From Chiua virens (Eukaryota > Basidiomycota > Agaricomycetes > Boletales > Boletaceae): a DNA stretch of 64,000 nt. The translations under genes and the position numbers were made by a program. The notes under the pieces are model-generated. The model ran no database searches, was not told the origin of the DNA, and was given only the letters and a program-made list of their open reading frames with translations. This document shows, piece after piece, positions 47,101 through 58,415 of the stretch. The DNA lies in assembly GCA_019787685.1 (NCBI GenBank), contig JAHNUO010000002.1, forward strand, positions 2,108,001-2,172,000, read 5' to 3'. The first letter of the stretch is position 1. Every line of letters starts with the position of its first letter.

Positions 47101-48476
47101 ACCTGAAACGGGAGTTAATCTCCCCGAAACTCGCATCTCGCCGAGAAGGACCTTTCTCCATCACGGAAGTCCTTTCTCCGCTCACCTGCCGACTCCGCCT
47201 CCCTAAGACCTGGAAGATCCACCCGGTCTTCCATGCTTCCCTGTTATCGCCCTATCGCGAAACAGAAACCTACGGCCCGAACTTCCTGAAACCTCCACCT
47301 GACCTTATCGCCGGAGAAGAGGAATACGAAATTGAGCGGATCTTACGCCACACGCGGAACCAGCACAACCACAAGTTCCTGATCCGATGGAAGGGGTACT
47401 CCGCCTCCGATGACTCATGGGAACCCGAGTCTAACTTAGGAAACGCCAAGGAGACGGTCGACGCTTATAAGCGAACCCATCCCAAGGACTTTCCCTCCAT
47501 CCGCTCCCTCGTACCACCACCACCAAGACCACCTCACTCCCCACTTCGACCGCCACCACCCGTCTCTGTCAAAGCGATTATGACCTACCGCTCCTGCTCG
47601 ACTCCCGACTTCGAGAACGAGATCATCCACTCCGTCCCTGTTTTCACCCCTACCGCGTCCATTCCTCACTGCCCTCTCCCTCCGCCAACCACACCAATAA
47701 CCAATGAATCCTCCCTCTCCTCCAAATCTTCCCTCACCAAATCAACCCGACCCCCTTCTCCAGCTGTTTCAGCTGTTGCCTCCGCAGGATGGGGAGCTCC
47801 TCCTCAATGGCCTATTTCTCCTGAGCGCCCTAATCGCGTTCGTTCTCCTCTCCAGGCAGTAGACCTGCCTTATCATTCCCATACCATTCGCTCTTCGACC
47901 TCGACCCCCGAGTACTTTTGCCGCATGCGCGAACTAATCCTAGATCCCGCTATGGCTTTCCCCATTGAGCACCACCTTGACTTGAACTCGCCGCTCAATG
48001 CCCTCTATCTGGCGTATCTCCAGTGCGAGCGCCTCACCTTTGTCCAGTCCGACCTACTCGGTCGTGATCGTCACTCTCACCTCCTCTCCGCGGTTACCGG
48101 ACAAATCCACGACCGCATCCGCACCTACATCGAGCACACACTCCACCAGATGCAGATGGGCGAATTCTTGGAAGATCTCCACCGCTACCAAGCGGATCTC
48201 GCCCGCCACATGACTTCCCCCTCTCGCCCTGCCTCTACCCCGTCCGCGTCTTCTGCTCCCTTCACCGAAGAGGAGATGCTCGCCTGCAACCGCGCCGAAG
48301 CCAAACTGATGTTTCGGACCGGTCAGGTATCCCTCCCCGACGATCACCCTCGATACCACGAAGCCTGCTTCGAGTGTCGCAAGCTCGGCCATGTCCGCGT
48401 CGAGTGCCCCATGTACCAATGTCCCATCTGCCTCACCTGGGCTCCTGGGCATATCCAATCCCGCTGCCCTGGATGA
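44168..48476 (+). pseudogene. Pol of chromovirus A, broken
   Basis: Protease region intact (LIDSGAGIN near 44310). TAA at 44725-44727 lies in the linker where B has AAT. A 301-bp deletion at 45048-45051 (between two GGCC copies of the ancestral sequence) removes the reverse-transcriptase fingers and first catalytic Asp and shifts the frame. Downstream, YMDD (about 45163), RNase H, integrase (DD35E) and chromodomain remain open to TGA 48474-48476, a C to T change of CGA in B. The matching remainder of the tail continues as a separate frame to 48791. This copy cannot make active Pol. Confidence 0.92.
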
Positions 48477-48833
48477 CCTCCTCGGGTACGTGCTCGCATC
48501 CCCCTTGCCAACCGGCTTACTACCATGGCCGCCAGAAACACCTGGACCAGACGCTCGCCTCGCCCCGCTATCCCCTCCACGTCGTCCTCTTCGACGAACT
48601 CGTCTTCTTCGTCGCGCCGTAATGGCCGCTCTGTACTCCCTGTACCCCCACCTCAACAAGCCCGCCGCTATGCGCGACAACGTTCCGCGTCTCCTGACCG
48701 ACGCTCGGTCTCCCCATGTGATGACCCCATCGATGACGAGGGGTATGCCAATATCACCGGCAGTCCTGTCCGTGATGCGTTCGATTTCTAGAGATGATCT
48801 TCGCTTGGTGCTTTGATCGTACTCCGGGGGTAA

Positions 48834-49559
48834 TGTTACAATTTCTTTCTTTCGTTTCTCTTGTACATCTTTACTTTACTCGATACCTAGGTATCTTCGT
48901 ACGTTCATCCGTACTCGTTCTCCTCTGGCTTTTGTAACTCCGCACCGGCCTTACCCGGGTGCTTACGTTCTTCCTTTCTCGTCATCTTCCGATGGCATCG
49001 CACTTACTCATTCGTTTCTCGTCATCATCCGATGGCTTCGCATTTGTCATTTCATCTTCGTCATCGTCCGTTGCCTTCACATCGTACGATTCCCTCTTTT
49101 GACTACTGCGCACTCCGTTTGGCCCTTTCACTCTTCCGCTCTTCTGGCCTTCCCCTTTTAGTTACTTGGTCCGTGCGCAGTTCTCGTAGTATAAATACCT
49201 CGCAGTGATACTCTTGTACTCCAGTCTTGATCTCCGCAATACTAGCTGAGTATCTCTGCTCCACTCGCCACAGCGCCTGTGACCACTCGACCGGACTACT
49301 CTTAGTCCCTTATCTACTTGGACTCATCGCAGTCAACCCTCGACCCTCAACCGTCCCTCGGGTATAGATTCCCAACCGGACAACTCTCAGCAACGCCTGA
49401 GTTTTCACTCGTCTCTCTGGTAGCAATCCGCTGACCAGAACTCCTTGTTCAACTCATCAGCGCACCACGTATCAAGTGGTGGTTGTTTGAGTTATCGCAG
49501 CCACTTGGTACTTGGCGCTTTTGCGGCTACGCTAGGTCCTACCCGGAACTATCGTAACA
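48834..49559 (+). repeat. 3' LTR of chromovirus A
   Basis: 726 bp, same sequence type as 34420-35145 (GTTTCTCTTGTACATCTT near the start), distinct from the B-type LTRs. Followed by GGACT. Confidence 0.95.
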
Positions 49560-49564
49560 GGACT

Positions 49565-49853
49565 TAGCTATTCTCTGACGCCAACACAATCGTCACTTGG
49601 CAATCGTATGGTACAAATAACCACATTCATGGATGTTTCTACACTGCCACCTGGTCAGTTCACCACCTTCACCAGCATGCAGAACGACAAGATGCTGGCA
49701 ACATTTTCCATACCATCAACTGGTCTGTTTGTGCATGTAAGTTCACAAGATATAGATTTGGCCCCTCTTTTGCAAAGGATCGACTCACAGTATCTCGTGT
49801 CCCATGGTGTTGTTCCCCCGAATAGCATACAGATGTTCAATGGCGATGCTTGA
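49565..49853 (+). pseudogene. 3' half of the ORF split by chromovirus A
   Basis: Continues the frame of 34250-34419 through MVQITTFMDVSTLPPGQFTT and ends NSIQMFNGDA at TGA 49851-49853. An internal ATG at 49608 would allow an 81-codon product on its own. No recognised domain. Confidence 0.45.
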
Positions 49854-50105
49854 TTGGCCATGTATAACAACAATTTCACATCACCAGTTCGGTCTCTGTA
49901 AATGTGGTTCCTTTTCGTTGTGTTTATGCTTGGTCCTCACCATTTCCATTTTCTTGCTTACTTGCCTTGTATGTGTATGGCCTCATGAGGCGGGGGGTTG
50001 AAGGAGCAACACTGAGCAATGAACATTTCCTGTCCGTCATGTAGTCGTGCTATGATGATGCTAGTCCATGCTAGGTCATACTAGGTTTGTGGCAAAATGA
50101 TAGTC
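49854..50105. other. Right end of Plavaka 2; no gene
   Basis: AT-rich sequence followed by CATGCTAGGTCATACTAGGT (50068-50087), which is the inverse of the left-end hairpin motif at 26949. The inverted chromovirus fragment C begins at 50106. Confidence 0.45.
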
Positions 50106-51717
50106 TGTTACGATAGTTCTGGGTAGGACCTAACATAGCCGCAAAAGCACCAAGTACCAAGTGGCTGCAATAACTCAAACAACCACCACTTGATATGTGG
50201 TGCACTGAAGAGTTGAATGAGGGTTTCTGGTCAGTGGATTGCTACCAGAGAGACAAGTGAGAACTCAGGCGTTGCTGAGAGTTGTCCTGTTGGGAATCTA
50301 TACCCGAGGGACGGTCAAGGGTCGAGGGTTGACTATGATGAGTCTGAGTGTTCAAGTAGGACTAGGAGTAGTCCAGTCGAGTGGCCACAGGCGCAGTGGC
50401 AAGTGGAGCAGAGATACTCAGCTAGATTGCGGAGATCAAGACTAGGGTACAGGAGTATCGCTGCGAGGTATTTATACTACAAGATTCGTGCACGGACCAA
50501 GAGACTAAAAGGGGTGGCCAAGAAGAGCGGAAGGGATAAAGGCCAAAAAGGGGAAATCATATGATGCGAAGGCAGCGGATGATGATGAAGATGAAATGAC
50601 AAATGCGAAGCCATCGGACAATGATGAGAATGAAATGAGTAAGAGCGATGCCATTGGATGATGACGAGAAATGGAATGAGTAAGCACTCAGGTAAAGCCG
50701 GTGTGGGGTTACAAAGGTGAAAGAGGAACAGGTATGGATGAACGTACAAGGATACCTAGGTATCGAGTAGAGTGAAGCAGTACAAGTGAAGCAAAAGAAA
50801 GAAATTGTAACATTACCCCCGGAGTACGATCAAAGCACCAAGCGAAGATCATCACTAGAAATTGAACGCATCACAGACAGGACTGCCAGTGATATTGGTG
50901 TAGCCCTCGTCATTGATGGGATCATCACATGGGGATGCTGAGTGTCAATCAAGAGATGCGGAATGTTGTCGTGCATAGTGGCGGGCTTATTGAGGTGGGG
51001 GTACGGGGAGTATGGAGTGGCCGTTGCGGCGAGATGAAGAAGACAAGTTCGTTGAAGAGGACGACATTGACAGGATGGCGGGATGAGGGGAGCACCTTCT
51101 CCAAGTAGCTCTGGTGGCCACGGGAGTAAGCTGGTTGGCAAGGGGGATGTGAGCGTGTACCCTAGGAGGTTGTCCAGGGCAGTGGGATTGGATATGGCCA
51201 GGGGCCCAAGTGAGGCAGATGGGGCATTGGTACATGCTGCACTCAGTGCAGATATGGCCCAGCTTTCGGCATTCAAAGCAGGCTTCATGCCATCGGGGGT
51301 GATCATTGGGGAGGGATACCTGACTGGTCCGAAACATCAGTTCGGCCTCGGTGTGGTTGCAAGCATTGATTTCCTCCTCAGTGAACGGAGCAGAGGAGGC
51401 AGATGGGGTCGAGGATAGGTGTGTGGGAGGGACCATTCAGCGAGAGAGGTCCGCTTGGTAGTGGTGAAGGTCTTTCAAAAATCTGCCCATCTGTATCTGG
51501 TGGAGAGTATGCTCAATGTAGGTGCGGATTCGGTCATGGATTTGTCCGGTAACCACAGAGAGGAGGTAAGAGTGACAATCACGACCAAGTAGGTCGGATT
51601 GGACGAAGGTGAGGTGCTCGCACTGGAGATAAGCCAAGTAGAGAGCATTCAGAGGGGAGTTTGAGTCTAGGTGGTGTTCGATGGGGAAGGCCATCGTGGG
51701 GTCTAGGATGAGTTCGC
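50106..51717 (-). mobile_element. Chromovirus C, inverted 3' fragment
   Basis: An LTR of about 707 bp (50106-50812, minus) is followed by the complement of the pol 3' end (50813-51717). Minus-strand frames encode the tail seen in A and B: HHLDSNSPLNALYLAYLQCE, ACFECRKLGHICTECSMYQC, CPICLTWAPGHIQSHC. The rest is missing because a gag-only LTR abuts at 51718, within the RELIL codons. CpG loss is strong, so this is older than A and B. The primer motif AGTCTTGATCT is still present in the LTR (complement of 50433-50443). Confidence 0.9.
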
Positions 51718-54631
51718 TGAAGGTAATATATCCCGGCTGTAGTGCAATACTCAGGGGGATTGAAAGAAATAGAAAGAGGGTGAAGGAATGCAATTCCGTT
51801 CGACCCAGGGACAAGACTGAGTTGGTGAACAACGAATAATGGTTTTTGAGTAGTCCGAGATGAATCCAGGGCGAATCCAGATTAAAATGGATAGAAAAGT
51901 GGATGCGGCAGTCCAATCCGGATTGAGAAAATACGAGGAGAGCGAGAGAAAATGAACGTCAACTGAAAATGATGTGAGACAGATGCACACGGGCAAAAGC
52001 TACTGTATTTTGTCAATACAGTGAATTTATAGTCCTCGGGAATACCCTCAGACTTGTCCTAAGTAAGGATAATAATAAAAAAAGAAGGTTTTCGTATGGT
52101 ATAAAGTTTGAGAGGCACCCGAATGTCCCTGCAAGGGCTGCATGACATGGTCTAGCCAATGCTAAGTACAAATAAGGAGCATCAAACATAAAATAAAAGA
52201 GTCTGAGGCAAAACGGGTGTGGATACAGCAATCTGGATGAGTTTGCACAAGCAGACAGATCAGGATTGGGATTGGGTGATGACAGGGTGCGGAAACGTGC
52301 TATGTGAGCACAGGGAATACCTATTCCCTACACCCGACGGGGACTTTAGATGCTGACTGTCCCCAGTCAGCCCGATGTGTATGGGAATGCGATTGGTGGT
52401 TCAACGTGACAGTTGCAGATGGCAGCGGATGGGTCCGGATACAACAGGGTGACGGATATGTCGACAGAGACAATGACAGCAATGAGAGTGATGATAGTGA
52501 TGACAGAGACGATGACAGAGATGACGACAGAGATGATGATGATGACCCGAAAACGACAGGAACGACAATGACGACTGGTGATAGCGGCACAGTGACGATG
52601 ATCCGCAAATGACAGGGTTGGATAGTGATCGCAATGGTGTGATGTGTGGCTTTTCTGTGTGTCTATTGTCTATGGTCTCGCGCATGAAGGCACGATGGAT
52701 GAAGGATGGCCATAATCTGTGATGCGAAGTGTGTGTGATGGTTTCGTGTTCATCGCAGTGATAGCATCTCTGGTATCTGGTATGCATCGATCGTCCTGCA
52801 TGAATTCTGCTTGTCCGCACGTGTCTGGTGTGATACAATGTGATCTGGTCGGCTGAGTTTGCTATCTGCTGCTCGCTATGTGATCCGAATATGAAGAAAA
52901 AGAACTGTATGGTTGAACGTGAAAGAGATGATAAGAAAGAGAAAAACAAAATGAAACCAATTGGCGAGTGTTCGACTTGGCTTGTCTTCGTTGTGCGTCA
53001 TTTGCATCTATACCTGCAATGGATGCCCTTTTGTGATACCTAAAAATGTCTGGAAACAATCCGGATATGACCAGATAAAGTGCATTGTGCCTATGCGCGT
53101 TTGAAGAGCAGAAGTGGTATGTAGCAGATGAGGGCACAAATTCTAGATGGTTGCAATAACGAAGTGGTGAATTGAGTGGTAGAAGAAATGAATGGACTAT
53201 ACGATTGTGTCTTGGTTTTTCTATACGGTATTCTTTTCTTTTCTGCGATGGTTTCTTGTTCAATGAGTAATGATTGATCACCGGACTAAACCCGGGGTGA
53301 GATAGAGATCTGCCGGATGAATACCAGGAACAAAATAGAGACAAAATGGATAGCAAAAGAATGATTTCAATGACTGAAATTGTGAAAATGCGAAAAGTTG
53401 CGTGTAGAAACTGAGGTGGTTGTATAGACTCCTCCCCCCTGGGTAGGCCATATCTGATGACCTCCCAGTCATCTGGATAATGCTGTGGAGAAAGGGTGAG
53501 GGTGTCTCAATGATAGTAAAAAAAGAAATGGTCAGATTCCCGGATCGAAGGGAAAATCCGACTGAACTGTGTCAGCCAGGTCATTGAATAAACCCGATGT
53601 GGGCAGAGATGGCTGAAGCATAAACTGAAATGACAAGACGCATGCATTAGTGTAAAATTGAGAGAGAGGGAAACAGATTGGGAGAGCAGCGAAGGGCATG
53701 TGTAGTTTCGATAACCGGCTCAGAACCAATTGAACCGGTGAGGTATGGGTCCTCGGATATGGCCATAAACGTAGAGGTGGTGGCTCGGATGAGATGGGTG
53801 GTGGCATGGTTGCGGAAACGAGGGGCGAGGTCAATAGCAGCGAGGGCAGTTTGTTGAAAAAGAATGAGGGTGATGGGCATAGCTGCAATGTGCGCACTTC
53901 ATGGTGCATAGGAACTGCGCAGAAGAGTGTGTTTAGCTTCAATCCACGACCGGAAACCGATTGATCTGGTGAGGTACTAATCCTTGGACATGGTCGTAAA
54001 TGCAGAGATGGCGGTTTGTTGAGGAAGGATGAGGGCAATGAGAGTGGCTGCAATATGCGCACTTCATGGTGCATAGGAACTGCGTAGAAGAGTGCATTTA
54101 GCTTCAATACCCGGCCAGAAACCGATTGACCCGGCAAGGTACTACAAATCCTCGGATATAGCCGTAAATGCAGAGATGGCGGTTTGGACATGATAGGTGA
54201 TGGGACAGCTTTAGGAATGAGAGACTGACTGGGCAATGCGGATGGTGATGGATCCGACATGATCCGAGCTATCCAGATAGAGGTTTTCAGTGATGCAGCC
54301 GGTATGCTGCTATCGCAAACGGATGGCGATGGTGGTGGATCCGGTGGTGATAAAACAGTTGTGTCCTCTGGAGGCAAGTGAGGTGGTCGTGCTAAGCCAG
54401 GTGGGTGAGAGGGAAGTGAGTGGGATGAGAGTATGTGCCCAGTTGGCCGTTTTGTCATAGCCGAAAACGTCAATCTGCTGAGCTGCAATCCGGTACTATG
54501 TGACGGATGGGTAAGTGGTGGTGCGAGGTTCATCGGTGGCAAGGTTGGTGTGGTCAATGGTGAGAGCAATGGGGGGGATGAGTCAGGTTGCAACGTATCC
54601 AAAGAGGGCAAAGGCAGTTGGATTGGTCGTG
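51718..54631 (-). mobile_element. Gag-only LTR retrotransposon, copy 2, lacking its 5' end
   Basis: A 615-bp LTR (51718-52332) and internal sequence 52333-54631 match copy 1 (15791-19330) but without the solo LTR found there. It stops at 54631, where a different transposon terminus begins, so the gag-like region and 5' LTR are absent. A minus-strand open frame (53532-54631) is Pro/Ser-rich. It contains two to three tandem ~58-residue units (each with KLNxLFxAVPMHHEVR and PSSFLNKPPSLHLRP-like text). Confidence 0.88.
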
Positions 54632-54970
54632 CATCAGCAAACCAGCCATACCCTGTGCAGATCTGTAGAGATGTACATAGTCTTACAGGCCATATAGTGA
54701 GGTACCTAGTATTCCAGATCCCCATAGATCTATCCAAGTTCTGTGCACAATGAAATCAAATTATCCTTGAATAAGAACCATATCACTGTGCAGACCACAC
54801 AGATCTCACACATACTGTTGACAGGACCATAAGGAGGGCAAATAGTATCACAGATGTAATATTGTGGATCCTAACACAGCATACAACCACAATAGAAATG
54901 TACCAGGGATAACACAACAACTTGGAACCAAAACCTGCATTACCAAACTGTGACATGACCCAGATCAAGC

Positions 54971-57797
54971 TCAATCTAGAATCGGGTGAAAATCATCTTC
55001 AAACGCAATGATATTACCAGGGTCATTAGCAGGTACTCTACAAAAACATGTCAGAACATATATTCAAGACAAATAAAACTTACCCAGCAGAATTTGCCCA
55101 TTTGATTCTCAGCGCCCGTGTTTTTGCAGTGTGCTTCGGATTTTCGTTTATCGTGAGCTGCATGGTGTAGAAGTGGGCGAAGATCTTGGAATAACCTTGA
55201 TACTCGAACTTGCGATCCTCCCTAGTTCCGGTAGATGTATACTTGTTGATTGCAGCCTGAAGATTTCAAAAAAGTACGTAGGAATTTTCCCAAAACATAA
55301 ATATCAATGTAGTACATACCGCAGTTACTGCCAAACACACCGTCACTTGAGGAACCTCGCCAGCGAAAACATCAGGGAAGGCAACAGCCAATGATGAAGA
55401 ACCGTTGTAGAAGAATGAAAGGATGAGAGCACTTAGCATGGGGGCTGCCATATTGTTGGTGGATCCCTACGATGAGTGTCAGTCACAAACTGAAACAACA
55501 CATTGACATACCTCTTCATCTACACCATTGAAGGTAAAAGTTGAGCCTCGTACCAAGGCCTGGGCTTGGGCTTTATTCTCTGCAGCAGGATGATCTTCAC
55601 CCAACGAATAAAAACGCGGCACAATCTCACGGGCCTTGTTTTTGAGTGTTGAGTGCCACATCATCATGGCTTCCCAAAGCTGTTGATATCATCAGAACAT
55701 GTGAATATTACCAACTGTATCACTTACCAGAGTGGACAAGTCTCTCCGATAGTGTGGCCAATACCCTGTGGTGCATAGAAGTTGGAAATGAACGATTATC
55801 AATAACCATTGTAGTCGTATGTACCTTGTGGAACATTCGCTGTTTCAGCCAGTGCTTCATTAAAATACTCTGTGGCCTTCCCATCAAGGAACTCAACGTG
55901 CGACATGAACGGGTTGACAGAAGAAGAGTCACACTGTGTGATCAGCTTTGCATGTTCAATTACAGGCCGGAAGGTGACAGGGTAAGCACGGAGTTTAGTT
56001 GGATTGCCATCCAGCGGTCCTGCGGGGACATCGAGAGCCGGTACTTGAGGTGGGATGGACGGACCATGAGATGGAACAGACGCGTCTTGAGAGGGTACTG
56101 ACGACACCTCGGAGGCAGCCCGAGAAGAAACAACAGAGGTCTGAGATGGTACAGGCAGGACACGGGAAGCAACGGGAAAGGCTGGGGATGGGACGGAAGA
56201 CGCAGCCAATGGTGCATTAGGATCATGACGATGCTTATATTTTTGTTGTTGGAGCTGGATACTGCAAAGGGCTGTTGGATGCGGAGGACAAGGGAAACGG
56301 TTACATTGATGGTGCTCATTCACCATGTCACGAACCCCGACATCGGAATATTCTTCTGAATCAATAAAATCGGATATATAGGTATGAATAGTTAGCATTA
56401 GCCTATCTTTCTATACGTGACGCAGCTCACCTGCAATGTGATTTTCAGGAATGCGGCGAGCATGGTTGTCCGAGTGACTATGGTGCCGTTCCTCCGCGAG
56501 CAAGACAGGATCTGTTAGTACGTTGAGTAATTTACTCATCACGACACGATGAGGTACCTATGTTGCGATCATCTGGGATGTGGCGAGTGTTTGGCCCTAA
56601 GACGACAGGCTATCGCTGAGGTCACTCTAGACATTCACACACTTACCTCGAAGTCCCTTCTCAGCTTCTTGTTCGTCTTCGTCAGGGGAGATCTCGTCAA
56701 TGTTAACGGATGACTTGTGTGGTCGATGATTGTCAAAACTTGCTGAGGGAACTACGAACCATAAAGATCCTTACCATCCATACGCGCATCTTTCGAACCA
56801 TCCTCAACGCTGTCGGTCTGGTAGGATGGTGAATGTTCTGGCACCATGTCAAAAGAGTAACGTGATTGTTGGTTCAATTCTTCCAAGCTGCGCACAGAGT
56901 AAGTTCTCGTCAAAGGTAAATGGACTTGTTGTATCACTTGCGAAGAACCGAGAGAACAACAAAGTCCAACTACAGAGCTCTCCGAGACGATGGCGCTGTG
57001 GATCCACCACGGGAGGACGGTGCGACGGAGCCACCACGAGAGGGTGCAACGGAACCACCGCAAGAAGGGGATCTGGAATCGGTGTAGGATGGGGTGCTGA
57101 AGGCACCACCAGAACTAGAATGACGGATAGTCGGAACGATCGAACCGTGTCGAGCAGCAGCAGAAACTAGAGGCAGGGGACCAGAGTACTTGTCTGAGGC
57201 TGTTAAAGGAGCATCTAACGTACTCGAGTGAAGCAGCTGTCGGTGACTTGTAACGGATTTCTCTTTGAAGGAACTGTTGAAACCAAAGCGCGAGTTCTCC
57301 AACAATTCTCAATAGGTTGGTAGAGGTGCAGTATGGACGCTAGGGTGTACCTAACAGCATAAAGAGTCACTGAAGTTAGCTAGCTAGATGAAGGATAATA
57401 GTACTTTGCACACCACGCCACCAGAAGACTCCTTCGAAACTCGAGATCCCACATCTAGAGCCAACAGGGCCATAGGGTTCATCGGTTTGTTCGTAGTCGC
57501 AGTCGCAAGTTTGGGTGCCTTATCGGACATCTGGGTTTGGATGCGTTCTATGTTTTGCAGCTGAGCTTTCTGTCCGCCCTTCCCGATGTTCGATCTGGAA
57601 GATCAATGAGGTGCAGCATTGAAACCTGTGCATGATAGTCACCAGTCACTATCAACAAACTTGGAAGAACATTGTCTGATACCTTCGTGATCAGAGATGG
57701 TTGCTTTCACTTTTTTATGAGTGTCAACAGCCCCCTGGGCATCTTTGTTCAACGTTTGAGACGTGCGTTTTTGCAGCGACATAGCCAATTTTGCCAT
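54971..57797 (-). CDS. DUF6532-like protein gene, multi-exon
   Basis: The ATG at 57797 starts MAKLAMSLQKRTSQTLNKDA. After an intron (57595-57680) the next exon reads NIGKGGQKAQLQNIERIQTQ and MALLALDVGSRVSKESSGGV. A Ser/Gly-rich segment with GGSVAPS repeats (56985-57120) and Pro/Ser-rich linkers (55960-56200) follow. The C-terminal domain starts LRAYPVTFRPVIEHAKLITQ (about 55990) and continues through FMSHVEFLDGKATEYFNEAL and WHSTLKNKAREIVPRFYSLG. It ends with STNNMAAPMLSALILSFFYN, VFAGEVPQVTVCLAVTAV, FEYQGYSKIFAHF and FEDDFHPIL, stop at 54971-54973. Long disordered linkers and this domain match agaricomycete DUF6532 proteins. No clear stop was found in the domain exons, so it could be intact. 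Function unknown. Confidence 0.65.
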
Positions 57798-58415
57798 TGA
57801 TGAACGAGAAACGAAGAGACTCAGAGGTAGAACGACGGAGGGGGTGGAGGAGATGTTGATGAAGGCACGACTAGAAACAGTCGTGGCATGAGATTTATGT
57901 AGCCACGTCGCCAACGTGAATGACTCTGCAATGAGTCGTCAAAACGCACACCAGACCACAAGCTGACCTTGGAATGACATTACCACCACTAAAATCCACG
58001 CCGCCCCGCAGCAACCGACGCAGGCATTATTCCTGGGCATCAAACCATAATCTTGAATGTTCACACTAGCCGGTCATAGGTGCTGGTGAGTCAGAGGCAA
58101 GCTCTGAACACGTAGTAGGCTTAAGCATGCAACGTGTATCAGGAAGTGACTTTGTATGACTGTGTGACTTCGTGTGACTTGCAAAATTGGTAGTAAGGTT
58201 TACATTTACATTGGGGACATGTACAGGACAAACACTAGTACATATGATATTGATATAGAAAGGATCTAAGCCGTCTGGACATATTGCATGACTCAGGCCG
58301 AGGCCAGGACATTTTATCAGCGAATTCACTTCGAGATACGCATCAAGTCGGCAGCCGCAGTTTTACGCTCTTGGGCCTGCGTGTTGGTCCCTAGCCAAGG
58401 CATTTATCAGTGAAG
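57798..58415. other. Intergenic; contains part of a tandem duplication
   Basis: Lies between two minus-strand genes. Two related ~90-bp units (about 58303-58395 and 58396-58488) share TTTATCAG(T/C)GAA(G/T)TCACTTCGA and a CTTGGGCCTGCGTG / TCTGGGCTCGTGG block. The second overlaps the FunK1 C-terminus. Nothing else is recognised. Confidence 0.5.

Larger units (their letters stand above)
34420..49559 (+). mobile_element. Ty3/Gypsy chromovirus A, outer element
   Basis: It is bounded by 726-bp LTRs at 34420-35145 and 48834-49559 and flanked by GGACT (34415-34419 and 49560-49564). It is interrupted within gag by element B (36271-43991). Without B and its duplication it is about 7.4 kb: LTR, leader, gag, -1 frameshift, pol, LTR. 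Pol is broken by a stop (44725), a 301-bp deletion in reverse transcriptase and a late TGA. The LTR pair differs at about ten sites by eye, mostly CpG positions, versus four for B, as expected for the older host element. Confidence 0.95.
26949..50087. mobile_element. Plavaka-superfamily transposon 2, swollen by nested retrotransposons
   Basis: Left-end hairpins begin at 26949 (GACCTAGCATGACCTAGC). A matching inverted motif CATGCTAGGTCATACTAGGT lies at 50068-50087. Between them are a minus-strand DUF6532-like gene (27274-29927), a plus-strand transposase (30193-33580) and an ORF split by the chromovirus nest (34250-49853). Without the 15.1-kb insertion the element would be about 8 kb, close to Plavaka 1 without its mariner (9.7 kb). 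The exact ends are not fixed: no long TIR or target duplication was identified. Confidence 0.5.
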
